Shown here in pieces: positions 15,100-23,462 of a DNA stretch of 33,479 nt (positions within the stretch are counted from its first letter, which is position 1; the number at the start of each line of letters is the position of its first letter). The notes under the pieces are model-generated. The model did no database searches and was not told the origin of the DNA. It was given only the letters and a program-made list of their open reading frames with translations. Where the stretch lies: contig JBQVNP010000048.1 in assembly GCA_052436255.1 (NCBI GenBank), forward strand, positions 1 to 33,479, in the 5' to 3' direction. This DNA comes from Pelomonas sp052436255. Its GTDB lineage: Bacteria > Pseudomonadota > Gammaproteobacteria > Burkholderiales > Burkholderiaceae_C. Made by a program: the position numbers and the translations under genes.

Positions 15100-15582
15100 T
15101 CAGTGAACCCACAGCACCTCGAATCGCTGTCGCGTTGAACCGACCTGCATCGACACCTCATCGCCCTCGCATCTGCCCAGCATGGCCCGGCCCAACGGGG
15201 CGTCACTGCTGATGACCTGGACGAGCTGTGCAGCGCTCACCAATTTCATGCTGCCGCCATCAGGGCCGAGAAAGAGCTGTTGCTGATTGCCGTCGGCATC
15301 GACCAGGCAGACCAGCGCGCCGAGCTGTATGCCCTTGCCGGCGTCGTAGGCGCAGGGGCGGAACTGACGCCAGTTGGCGATCGCCTGGCGGATGGCTTCG
15401 GCGCGGCGAGCCTGGCCAGTGGCCAGGTAGGCGGCTTCGAGGCCCAATGTGTCGTATTTGTTCTCGGCGATGTTTTCTTCATGAGTCGCCGTTTCATGGG
15501 CCGTGCGCGCTGCCTGTTCGGCTTGCAACAGGTCTTCAGCGAGCCGTTCCAGCACCTGCTGCTGCAGCAAAAATTTATCCAT
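15100..15582 (-). CDS. GreA/GreB-family transcription factor-like protein
   Basis: A 160-aa protein read from ATG 15582 (MDKFLLQQQVLERLAEDLLQ). The N-terminal half is an antiparallel coiled coil (EQAARTAHETATHEENIAEN, then EAAYLATGQARRAEAIRQAI). The C-terminal half is the FKBP-like GreA/GreB domain, including IQLGALVCLVDADGNQQQLF, LVQVISSDAPLGRAMLGR and the ending DEVSMQVG. Classical GreA carries two acidic residues at the coiled-coil tip; here the tip region is ENKYDTLGLE with Asp and Glu present, but the order differs, so transcript-cleavage activity is uncertain. This is a shorter paralogue type often annotated GreA/GreB family elongation factor or 3-oxoacyl-ACP synthase by error. It lies 55 nt upstream of the GST gene on the same strand. 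Confidence 0.82.
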   Translation of the reverse strand: MDKFLLQQQVLERLAEDLLQAEQAARTAHETATHEENIAENKYDTLGLEAAYLATGQARRAEAIRQAIANWRQFRPCAYDAGKGIQLGALVCLVDADGNQQQLFLGPDGGSMKLVSAAQLVQVISSDAPLGRAMLGRCEGDEVSMQVGSTRQRFEVLWVH

Positions 15583-15771
15583 GATGAACGCGGGCCTCGT
15601 GGGCAAGCGGGAGGCAGGTCTTGATTATGAAGAGGCTCAGGGCTTCACCAGACTGTCGATGCATTGGCCGCCAGATCGACACCTTCTCCTCAGCCCGTCA
15701 CGAAGCGGCGAACACAGTTTCGGACCGGCTTCAGACGGCTGCGCGGCGAGTTGCCGGACGCGCCGCGGGTC
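15583..15771. other. Intergenic stretch upstream of the Gre-like gene
   Basis: No convincing gene. The minus strand has a CATAAT hexamer about 60 nt before the Gre-like start, but without a good -35. A TGTCGA at 15654-15659 has no suitable -10 or gene and is treated as chance. The right part runs into the IS66 remnant. Confidence 0.4.
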
Positions 15772-16063
15772 TTCGGCGACGAGACCGAGCTGCAGGTGCC
15801 CAAGGAGCCGGGGCGAGCTGCGCAAGCCAAGAGCTGTATGTGGGCGCAGATGACTGAAGGGTCCGGCTACGACGGCACGGGGCCGCCGGCCGTTCACCTA
15901 TGCGCCCAGCCGCCGACCCAGACGGCGATGGCGCTGTACGCCGGCATGCGCGAGGGCGCGGTGCTGTGAATGACCGACGGCGATGCGGTCTACGACGCCG
16001 TGGAATGCCAGCGCGAACCTGTACCACGGCAGCCGCTGCAGCGCCCGTCGCGTTGCAGCTGAC
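15772..16063 (+). pseudogene. IS66-family transposase (TnpC) remnant
   Basis: A decayed fragment of the core of an IS66 transposase. Reading on the plus strand gives GDETELQVPKEPGRAAQAKS, then CMWAQMTEGSG and LYAGMREGAVL. The intact family has D-E-T-x-x-x-V-x-K-E-P-G-R-A-A-Q-x-K-S-Y-M-W here, including the first catalytic Asp. A TGA at 15967-15969 interrupts the frame, after which MTDGDAVYDAV continues in the same frame (family MTDGY-VYDAV, second catalytic Asp). A frameshift follows, and another frame reads ANLYHGSRCSARR, matching the family A-N-x-L-V-H-x-G-C-W-A-H-A-R-R. No N- or C-terminal parts remain. It marks an old insertion. Confidence 0.8.
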
Positions 16064-16181
16064 GACAGGCGAAGAGGCCGCCGCATGGTCCGCCCGTGAA
16101 CCAGTTGCAGGGTCCATGCACCGAGTAGGTCCACCCCCTTGGACGCACCATGCATTCCGGTCGATTCAAGCGCCAGCGATC

Positions 16182-18890
16182 TCAGCGCAGGCCCGTCGAC
16201 GAAAAGGTCAGCTGATCGATCGATGAGCCAGAGCGGCCGCCCATGCAGCCCAGCGCTTCCCCGGGCGTCACTTTGTAGGTGTTGGGCGCGCCACCCGTGC
16301 CGCCGTACGGGCCATAGGTCTTGCCCAGATTCGTGGTGAAGCCCACGCTGTCCACGGCGCTGCCGCTGCGATAGTTGACCTGAACGATGTACTCCCCCGA
16401 CGCCAAGGTGACGGCCGCCGTGTAGGGGCCGCTGCCCGTATCGCCGTGCGCCGGAGCCCAGCCCTGGTTGCCGTAGGCGAACTGCACCATGTCAACTCTG
16501 CTGCCAGCGCGTATGCGGAAGCCGGTGATGGTCTGCGTGCGATTGGCGCAATGGTCGATGTCGCTCCAGGGGCTGCCGCCGCCGCCGCCCGCGGGCGTCG
16601 GGCCCGAGACCGGACCGGTCGACGGTGATGCGGGGCCGCCGTAGAGGCCGGCGTCCTCGCCTCGATTCATCCAGTCATCGATGGCGTCGATGTAATTCTC
16701 TTTGCCCAGTCGCGATTGAAGGTCGGCGTGGATGGCCAGGTAGTTGGTCACGCTGAAGCCCGCGCTGCCCTGCCGGCCCTGGTAGGCGCCGAAGTCCACC
16801 CAGTGCTGAAGCGCGCATTGCAGGTCACTCCCGCAGTTCTTCTGCACGTCGGTGTAGCGGGCGAGGTAGTACTGAGCGTTGAACACGCTGCTGCCTTGCC
16901 GCTTTTCCGCGAACCCGTTGTCGCGCCAATGCGTGGCCAGATCAAGACGGGCTCTGACGACATCTTGCGCGTTGTCGTAGTAGTAGTCCCAGTCGAAAAC
17001 CGAGGCCGCGAATTTGGGATCCGGATGCGCATGGTTGTGGTGCTTGGGACCCAATTTCTTGAATGCGTTTCCGGCAGCATTGAATGAGCTCATCGCGGCG
17101 TTGGTGGCCGCCTGGGCGCTATTGCGAGCTTGATCCTTCGCGTCGTTGTAGGCCTTCGCTGCCGCGCTGTTGATCTGCTTGAGTTGCGCCGTGGCCGCCG
17201 CCGCCGTGTAGCCACTCAAATTCTTGTAGTCGCCGGCAATCTTGTTCAGCGCGGCTTGCAGTTGCTCGCCCACGCAGCCGGTGATGGAGCTCGGATCGGC
17301 GTTGGCACCGCCCTGAGCGTCGAAGACATCGGCAATGTTGGTGCTGGCCTGGACGGTGACGCTGGCCTTGATCTCGAAAGGGTTCACGCAATTGGCCGGC
17401 ACGTTGATGGCCAGCGTGCTGCCGTTCAATGTCGCCTGCACCACCTGCCCGGCGAAATTTCCCTTCAAGCCGATGCTCTGCGTGTTCTTGCTGATGTCGA
17501 CACTGGCGGTCATCTTCTCGATCGTGACCTTGCCCAGCGGCCCGAGCTTGAGCCCAAGATCGGCCATCGCAAAGCCCTGCAGACCCGATCCACCGGCCGT
17601 GCCACTGAATGCGCCCATCGGCTGGCCCATGAAGACGGCATCGCCCGCGGCGTGAATCAAAGGCCCGCCTGTGGCCAACGGGCCCAGCAGGATGAAATTG
17701 AAGACCTTGTCGTCGGTCGGAAATGGCTTGCTAGGGTCGCCGAAGCGGTAGTCGGACGGTGGATTGGGGTTGCGCAACTGGACCATGGACAACGCCGTGG
17801 TCACAGACGCCAGCGCTTGCTTGTAAGCCTGGATGTTGCGAATGAAGCCGCCGCCGTATTTCGCCAGCCGTGGGTCGGGCGACGCGAGCGCCTGCAGCAG
17901 CGCGGACGTGTCGGCCATCGTGAACTGGGCGGGCGTGGCCATGCGGAACTGGAAGTCCAGCAGATCCATGGCGCCAGCCGGGCTCAGCGGCGTCTGGAAC
18001 TGGATGATCACTTTCTTGCCGGACGCTGCCGGAAAGGTTGCATTGCCCTTGTAGCCGAAGGTGAGCGAGTTATCGATGAAGAACGTGGCATCCGTCAGCA
18101 GCGCCGGCGGCACCGTCAGCGCCAGCAGGGTGTCGGGCGCAAACTGGAACTCGACAAAGGCCTGAGGTGACATCGCATCGGCGCCCGCCTTGGCCATCGT
18201 CTGGCTGTGATGCATCGCCTCGGCCAGACCGGCACCTGTGCCAGCGCCGCTGGCCAGGTCGGTCGGCAGGGGCATGACCACGGCCGCCCGCAAGGTCAGA
18301 TTGTCGACCTTGGCGCCCATGCTGGCCATGACCAGTTGCATGACCGGCCCAAGGCTGGCGCGGGCCGCGAGTTGCACGCCGCTGGCGAACTCCAGCGAGC
18401 CGACATTGAAATAGTGGTCGCGCAACACGGCTTGCAATTCGGCCGGCATCTTCGCAGCGGCGAGGACGTAATCGGTCGTCGAGATCGAGATGATCGGCGT
18501 CTGCAAGGAAGTGTCTCCGAGCACCTTCTGCACCTTGGGGTTCAGCAGTGCCGGCATCGCCATCGATTGGTCCAGCACCAACAAGAAGGTCTGCTGTGCG
18601 CCGGTGCTGCTGAAGAAATAGAGCTGCAGGTTGCCGCTGCGCGTCTTGTAGCAACCGATCAGGCCGCCCCCACAAGGGGTCTTCTCCAGCGCCGACACCA
18701 GGGCCGGTATGGCGGCTTTGGCCTCCTGCGCGATGGGCAGGCCGAGCAGCATCTTCTTCAGGCTGGGGGTGATCTGCGGCATGCCCTGGGCATGCAGTGG
18801 CAGATGCAAGGTGAGCGCGCAGAGCGTGACCAGAGCAGCTCTGGCGAAAAATACGATGGGCTGGAGCATGCAGCGTCGAGGCAATTTCAA
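16182..18890 (-). CDS. Large secreted protein with three tandem repeats and a C-terminal jacalin-like lectin domain
   Basis: A 902-aa exported protein. The signal peptide has its hydrophobic core at about 12-30, with probable cleavage near LHAQG; an ATG at residue 8 is an alternative start. The long N-terminal region (about 36-600) is beta-rich, with no family I recognise, ending in an Ala-rich helical stretch (about 555-615) and a His-rich motif (KHHNHAHPDPKF). Three tandem repeats of about 40 residues follow at about 632-752, of the form F-x3-YY-x4-DV...HW-x3-G...RQGS. A Gly/Pro/Ser linker leads to a jacalin-type domain (about 787-900) with ITGFRIRAGSRVDMVQFAYG, SGEYIVQVNYRSGSAVDSVG, KTYGPYGGTGG and GRSGSSIDQLTF. 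Jacalin folds bind carbohydrate. The gene sits between an IS66 remnant and IS1182 copies, and its base composition is visibly less GC-rich than the flanks. Confidence 0.85.
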   Translation of the reverse strand: MKLPRRCMLQPIVFFARAALVTLCALTLHLPLHAQGMPQITPSLKKMLLGLPIAQEAKAAIPALVSALEKTPCGGGLIGCYKTRSGNLQLYFFSSTGAQQTFLLVLDQSMAMPALLNPKVQKVLGDTSLQTPIISISTTDYVLAAAKMPAELQAVLRDHYFNVGSLEFASGVQLAARASLGPVMQLVMASMGAKVDNLTLRAAVVMPLPTDLASGAGTGAGLAEAMHHSQTMAKAGADAMSPQAFVEFQFAPDTLLALTVPPALLTDATFFIDNSLTFGYKGNATFPAASGKKVIIQFQTPLSPAGAMDLLDFQFRMATPAQFTMADTSALLQALASPDPRLAKYGGGFIRNIQAYKQALASVTTALSMVQLRNPNPPSDYRFGDPSKPFPTDDKVFNFILLGPLATGGPLIHAAGDAVFMGQPMGAFSGTAGGSGLQGFAMADLGLKLGPLGKVTIEKMTASVDISKNTQSIGLKGNFAGQVVQATLNGSTLAINVPANCVNPFEIKASVTVQASTNIADVFDAQGGANADPSSITGCVGEQLQAALNKIAGDYKNLSGYTAAAATAQLKQINSAAAKAYNDAKDQARNSAQAATNAAMSSFNAAGNAFKKLGPKHHNHAHPDPKFAASVFDWDYYYDNAQDVVRARLDLATHWRDNGFAEKRQGSSVFNAQYYLARYTDVQKNCGSDLQCALQHWVDFGAYQGRQGSAGFSVTNYLAIHADLQSRLGKENYIDAIDDWMNRGEDAGLYGGPASPSTGPVSGPTPAGGGGGSPWSDIDHCANRTQTITGFRIRAGSRVDMVQFAYGNQGWAPAHGDTGSGPYTAAVTLASGEYIVQVNYRSGSAVDSVGFTTNLGKTYGPYGGTGGAPNTYKVTPGEALGCMGGRSGSSIDQLTFSSTGLR
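16635..16997 (-). repeat. Three tandem coding repeats of about 40 residues
   Basis: Within the lectin-bearing protein, units at about residues 632-669, 670-711 and 712-752 align on F-D/N/S-x2-Y-Y/L...D-V/L...HW/DW...G...R-Q-G-S. Conserved anchors include FDWDYYYDNAQDV, FNAQYYLARYTDV and FSVTNYLAIHADL. The DNA of the units has diverged, so this is a protein-level repeat rather than a recent duplication. Confidence 0.75.
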
Positions 18891-19085
18891 GGGTCGGCAG
18901 ACAGTTCCGGTGACTGTGCTGAGGGTGGACCCTGACTGTGCGCGAGCCCCGCGGCGTGTGAACGGTCGAAAAGGCCTCCTTATCGACCCGTGTCACTTCC
19001 AGCGCCGCAAACAGCGGGCCCGCAGGCTCGCCTCTGACCGCTGGAAGCGCGATGAGCACGACCTGCGGGCCATCATGCAGCGCCG
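18891..19085. other. Non-coding stretch upstream of the lectin-protein gene
   Basis: No convincing gene on either strand. It should hold the promoter of the leftward 902-aa protein gene, but no clear -10/-35 pair was recognised. A minus-strand frame reading DGPQVVLIALPAVRGEP has a protein-like look but no start or family and may be an old remnant cut by the IS insertion. Confidence 0.4.
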
Positions 19086-19180
19086 TCCAGCGCGAGGGCA
19101 AAGCTGACCGGGACGATCTGCTCAGCAAGCACCACCAGCAGCATCAGCAAGTGGCAATCACTGGGTTTGTAGCGGGGCAT
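19073..19180 (-). pseudogene. IS1182-family transposase, N-terminal remnant
   Basis: From ATG 19180 the minus strand reads MPRYKPSDCHLLMLLVVLAE then QIVPVSFALALD. This aligns with the start of the intact transposase encoded at 20999 (MPRYKPCDRHALLLPVVLSE, QIVPGSFAFALD). After about 31 matching codons (near 19086) similarity stops and the frame soon ends at TGA 19073-19075. The rest of the gene is gone. The copies have diverged at many positions, so this is not a recent duplicate of the neighbouring element. Confidence 0.85.
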
Positions 19181-19271
19181 CACAGACTCCTGAGTGAGTC
19201 AGCGTATTTGATGCGCTAGGCCCGGCAAGCGAATCAGGACCGACCCGACGGATGGCCCTTTTTTACAGCCT
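19086..19271 (-). mobile_element. Truncated IS1182-family element (transposase-start end only)
   Basis: Contains the first part of the transposase gene plus the terminal region. The leader between the start codon and the pentamer CAACG (19181-19276) is 96 nt, exactly the length of the same region in the intact copy (21000-21095), with shared blocks such as ACTCCTGA.TGAGTC, GCGCTAGGC and ACAGCCTCAACG. It ends at ACAGCCT (19265-19271) immediately before the intact element. Confidence 0.8.
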
Positions 19272-19276
19272 CAACG

Positions 19277-21090
19277 AGGCTGTCCAAAAACCGCAGATCC
19301 AAAGTCCCCCGTGCCGCACGGCCCGCATGAACGGCTGTTGAACCGGGTCATTGGGTTACTTGGTGACATGAGCTGACTTTTCGTGTTCCATCGCGCCGGT
19401 CCGCCCACCTGAAGTCGATTGTGTCGTCTGCTGGGCCGCTTACCGAGCCCCGGGTTGCCCGAACCCCGCCTTCGATAGCTTTTCGATGTTGTGCACCAGG
19501 CAGTACAGGCGCCACTGCGTCCTGACCTTGGTCTGGCCGCGGTGATTCAAGCGGCTCAGACGCTTGTTGTGCCGCAGGTTCGCAAACACCGGCTCGACGG
19601 TGCCGATGCGCTGGCTGTAGAGCTGCCGGCCTCGCGGTGAATCGATGGCTTGGCGCATGCGCTCGCTGGGGTGACTGGGCTCTGGCACTTTGGGCAGGAA
19701 GCGACTGACTTGCCGACCTCGCAACAACTGGCTTTGCAGCTCCTGGCTGCGCCGGCTGTTGATGCACTGGCCGCGCAGCCCACACGGGCTGCAGTCCGCC
19801 GCTTGGGCGATGTAGGCCTGGTACGGCTGGCCGCTGGCGGTGATGTGGACGGTCCCGTTGCTGCTCAGCACCTTGCCGGCCGGACAGGTCGCCGTGTGGT
19901 CGTCGTTGAAGCTGAAGTCCTTGGGCCGAAAGTGCTTGATGTCCTCGGGCTGGTCGCTGGCCTTCTTCTGCGACAGCGGGTCAGGCTTTGCCTTGTGCTT
20001 GCCTTGCCCTTGGAAGCGCTCGTCGCGCTTGCGCATCTGGTTGTCGGCGATCAAGGCGGGGGTGTCGGTGTCATGCAGTTGCTGCACGTTGGCGTCGCTG
20101 TGATAACCGGCGTCGGCGGTGACCAGGGTGTTGTCATCGCGCCAGGGCTTGGCTTGCTCGATCATGGGCGCGAGCATGCTTTGCTCGGAGCCTGAGCCCA
20201 CCACGTCGGCGGCGATGATGATCTGGTGGGCGCTGTCCACTGCGGCTTGCGCGGCATAGCCCTGGATGACGCCCTTGTTGGTGGCCATCTTGGCGCTGTC
20301 GGGGTCGGTGATGTTGGACTTGAGTTCCTGGCCCTTGCTGTTCAAGCGCGGCTTGTTCTTGACGACGAACTCGCGGGTGCGCGCAGCCTCTTGGCGCAGC
20401 GCGTCCATGCGGCGCTGACGCTGGGTGTCCAGCGGGGCTTGCGCGCCCGCCTTGTCCTGGGCCTGGTGCAGTGCCAGGATCTTGTCGGCGGCCTTGTCCA
20501 GGCGATCGGCCCGGTGACTCAGCTCTTCGTGGGTGCCGCTGCGCTCTTTGCTGGCATTGCTGGGGAGCTTGACGCCGTCGATGGCGAACATGTCGCGCCC
20601 GATCAGGCCCTGGGCGTCGCAGGTCATCAAGACCTGGCTGAACAGGGGCTTGATCTGGTCGCTCAGGGAGGCGACGAACTTGGCGATGTGGGCATGGCTG
20701 GGCTGGCTGTCGCCGCTGAGGGCGATGAACTGGACGTTGCGTGCGCAGGCGGCGGCGATGCTGCGGCTGGAGATCAGGCCTTGGCTGTAGGCCAGCAAAA
20801 CGATCTTGAGCATCACGCGCGGGTCGAAGGCGCTGGCGCCCGTGGTGTCGTTGTTGAAGCGCGCGTCCAGCGCGGTCAGATCAAGCTCGTGGTCGACCAG
20901 GTAGTCCAGCGCGAAGGCGAAGCTGCCCGGCACGATCTGTTCCGACAGCACCACCGGCAGCAGCAGCGCATGGCGATCACAGGGCTTGTAGCGGGGCATT
21001 GCGGAACTCCTGAATGAGTCCGCTCATTTGACGCGCTAGGCGTCAAGAAATGAATTGGTAGCGACCCGGCTGGGGGTTATTTGACAGCCT
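19277..21090 (-). mobile_element. Complete IS1182-family insertion sequence, about 1.81 kb
   Basis: Bounded by terminal inverted repeats: the left end reads AGGCTGTCCAAAAACC (from 19277) and the right end, on the other strand, AGGCTGTCAAATAACC (from 21090), 14 of 16 identical. CAACG occurs directly outside both ends (19272-19276 and 21091-21095), which looks like a 5-bp target duplication. Contains one transposase gene and a 163-nt region beyond its stop. The left end abuts the truncated related element, giving a head-to-tail tandem. Confidence 0.8.
19440..20999 (-). CDS. IS1182-family transposase
   Basis: A 519-aa apparently intact DDE transposase. The N-terminal DUF772-type domain has FDPRVMLKIVLLAYSQGLIS then SSRSIAAACARNVQFIALSG. 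The catalytic core shows Asp in MFAIDGVKLPSNASKE, Asp in TLVTADAGYHSD and Glu in IGTVEPVFANLRHNKRLSRL, matching the family D-D-E positions. A Cys cluster of IS1182 proteins (TCPAGK, DCSPCGLRGQC) lies between the last two. The length is normal for the family and there is no internal stop. It is translated from ATG 20999 and lies within the inverted repeats at 19277 and 21090. Probably active or recently so. Confidence 0.93.
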   Translation of the reverse strand: MPRYKPCDRHALLLPVVLSEQIVPGSFAFALDYLVDHELDLTALDARFNNDTTGASAFDPRVMLKIVLLAYSQGLISSRSIAAACARNVQFIALSGDSQPSHAHIAKFVASLSDQIKPLFSQVLMTCDAQGLIGRDMFAIDGVKLPSNASKERSGTHEELSHRADRLDKAADKILALHQAQDKAGAQAPLDTQRQRRMDALRQEAARTREFVVKNKPRLNSKGQELKSNITDPDSAKMATNKGVIQGYAAQAAVDSAHQIIIAADVVGSGSEQSMLAPMIEQAKPWRDDNTLVTADAGYHSDANVQQLHDTDTPALIADNQMRKRDERFQGQGKHKAKPDPLSQKKASDQPEDIKHFRPKDFSFNDDHTATCPAGKVLSSNGTVHITASGQPYQAYIAQAADCSPCGLRGQCINSRRSQELQSQLLRGRQVSRFLPKVPEPSHPSERMRQAIDSPRGRQLYSQRIGTVEPVFANLRHNKRLSRLNHRGQTKVRTQWRLYCLVHNIEKLSKAGFGQPGAR

Positions 21091-21138
21091 CAACGTTGGC
21101 GCTCAGCGGGCGGCGAAGCCGTCCGCTGCAGCAACGGG

Positions 21139-21486
21139 CTATCCACGCACATCTCGGACTCCTTCGTCGAACCAAACGTCCTCATGCCCCGGCGCCAACT
21201 GCACTCGCCATCCTGGCGGAAGCGCTAGGTACGGTGTGAATTCAGGCACGTGAGCGTTCAAGTGTGCGACGTGAAGCGGAGAGAAGAATTCTGGGTCGTC
21301 AGAGAAGTCCCCAGCCCAGATGTACCAGCCGCAAGTTCCGTTGCCTGGCGCATGTCGCAGCGCATTCAGTGGCCGCAAATGTAGCGACTGGAGTGCGATG
21401 CCGACCTTGTCGATGACGGAGGGCATGCTCGGTGCAGCTCCGAACCTGTCGCACACATCAATCGGCATCATTTCGGTGTCCGCCAT
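21139..21486 (-). CDS. Small protein resembling Imm33-like immunity proteins
   Basis: A 115-aa cytoplasmic protein. The segment CGWYIWAGDFSDDPEFFSPL, then HVAHLNAHVPEFTPYLALPP and GWRVQLAPGHEDVWFDE, resembles proteins annotated as Imm33-like immunity domains. These neutralise toxins delivered by polymorphic-toxin or type VI systems, though many homologues are orphans. No toxin gene is visible in the window. It lies 48 nt beyond the IS1182 end, and its base composition looks less GC-rich than the housekeeping genes, so it may belong to the same acquired segment. The family call is from memory of sequence style and is tentative; otherwise a hypothetical protein. Confidence 0.5.
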   Translation of the reverse strand: MADTEMMPIDVCDRFGAAPSMPSVIDKVGIALQSLHLRPLNALRHAPGNGTCGWYIWAGDFSDDPEFFSPLHVAHLNAHVPEFTPYLALPPGWRVQLAPGHEDVWFDEGVRDVRG

Positions 21487-21540
21487 GCTGGATAACGTGT
21501 TGTCGGTGAATCGTTAACGATATTTGCCTAACATTTGAGC

Positions 21541-21849
21541 ATGCGACCCTACCGTCCAGCAACGCCTGCTGAGCGCGATGCTCGGCGCGAGCGACGATTG
21601 CGCCCTCCGGCCGACGAACCTGCAGAATTCCCTAAGCCGAGGCACGAGGACCAGCGCCAGCCGTTCGACTGGACGTTCTCCTGTGGCGGCGTTGCCTGGG
21701 TCCTTCATTTCGAGCCGAACCCAAGGGACGTGAGGCAGTGGCGCGTGTTCAGGGATGGCCAGCCGTGGATGTGCGCAGGTCTGGAGCGGGTCTGGCGCGC
21801 GTTGCAGCGCGAGATGAGTCCCGCGCTTGGCCGCCGTCACTGGCGATGA
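21541..21849 (+). CDS. Small hypothetical protein (102 aa)
   Basis: Open frame from ATG 21541 (MRPYRPATPAERDARRERRL); an earlier TTG at 21535 is not preferred. A basic, Pro/Arg-rich and probably disordered N-terminus leads to a compact domain: DWTFSCGGVAWVLHFEPNPR, then QWRVFRDGQPWMCAGLERVW and a final amphipathic helix. The Trp-rich pattern suggests a conserved folded unit. I do not recognise the family. It is divergent from the Imm33-like gene across 54 nt. Confidence 0.5.
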   Translation: MRPYRPATPAERDARRERRLRPPADEPAEFPKPRHEDQRQPFDWTFSCGGVAWVLHFEPNPRDVRQWRVFRDGQPWMCAGLERVWRALQREMSPALGRRHWR

Positions 21850-21948
21850 CGCAGCGGTCGTCGACGGGTTCAAGCGCTTCGTGCGCCGGAGCAAAGTCGA
21901 CACTTTGACGTCGCTGCCCATTCTCGCCAACCGGCCTACTTCGAAACA

Positions 21949-21975
21949 TTGACAGCCAGTTCGGCACTTTGTTAT
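21949..21975 (+). promoter_or_regulatory. Candidate sigma-70 promoter for the OsmC-family gene
   Basis: A perfect -35 hexamer TTGACA (21949-21954) is followed after 15 nt by TGTTAT (21970-21975, four of six matches to TATAAT), ending 29 nt before the ATG at 22005. The spacer is shorter than the usual 17, so this is a moderate candidate only. Confidence 0.35.
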
Positions 21976-22004
21976 CAGCCCCCATATCACCAGACGGAGA
22001 CCTC

Positions 22005-22437
22005 ATGGACCGCCCCAGCGTCACCCTCATCCAGCGCCAGGCCTACCAGTTCGAACATCACTATTCGGCAGCGGTGCCGGTGCTGCTGTCCGACGAGCCG
22101 CCGCCCATCGGCACGGGTCTCGGCCCCGACCCGGTCGAGCTGCTGTGCTCGGCGGTGGGCAACTGCCTGAGTGCGTCGCTGTGGTTTGCCTGCCAGAAGT
22201 ACAAGGACGACCCGTCGCCGCTGCGCACCGAAGTGAAGGCGACGGTCGGCAAGAACGAGCGCGGTCGCAACCGCGTGCAGGGCCTGGCGGTGGAGCTGCA
22301 CCTGGGTCGGCCGTCTGCCGAGCTGGGCCATCTCCAGCGTGTGCTGGACACCTTCGAGGATTACTGCACCGTCACGCAGAGCGTGGCCGCCGCCGTTCCC
22401 GTCACGCTGCGCGTGCTGGACAGCACGGGCGCCGTGC

Positions 22438-22448
<11 letters not shown>
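22005..22448 (+). CDS. OsmC/Ohr-family protein
   Basis: A 147-aa protein of the OsmC-like fold, whose characterised members reduce organic hydroperoxides with a reactive Cys pair. The region GLGPDPVELLCSAVGNCLSA has the first Cys followed by the second at G-N-C, in the family position D-P-x-E-L-L-x-x-A-x-x-x-C. The later motif FEDYCTVTQSVAAAVPVTLR supplies a further Cys in place of the usual second catalytic position. The start ATG 22005 has a GGAGA site 7 nt upstream; the longer frame from 21969 is not used. The gene end overlaps the convergent ABC ATPase gene by 11 nt. Peroxidase activity is plausible but unproven. Confidence 0.88.
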
Positions 22449-23202
<754 letters not shown>

Positions 23203-23338
23203 GTCAGTGATTTATTTCGTGGCCGTGGTGCCCTGTCGCAGGCCGAGCGCCGGGCCGCTCCCAAGCTGGCCCGCTTTGGCGATGTGGTCGCGGCTCGATG
23301 CCGCGGGCATCGCCGTTGCCTCGGGGGCTGAGGCCGGA

Positions 23339-23365
23339 CACGACAAGTCCTGTGGACTTGTCGTG
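23339..23365. repeat. Perfect 12-bp hairpin CACGACAAGTCC-TGT-GGACTTGTCGTG
   Basis: Arms at 23339-23350 and 23354-23365 with a 3-nt loop lie in the 260-nt gap (23203-23462) between permease and ATPase genes of one operon. There is no T-run, so it may act as an mRNA processing or stability element or as an attenuator. The gap also has the look of a dispersed intergenic repeat, with an untranslated-looking open frame through it. Confidence 0.8.
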
Positions 23366-23462
23366 CCTGCCGAAGAGCAGCCGCTCAGTCGGCTGCGCGG
23401 TCTGCAAGACCGACCAGACGCGCTTGCGTTCAGCGATGCGAGGTTGGGCGAGCGGCATCAAC

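Noticed and set aside
15664..15969. 101-codon plus-strand frame as an intact gene
   Set aside because: It is a chance fusion of unrelated sequence with the IS66 transposase fragment and ends at an in-frame stop inside the family motif.
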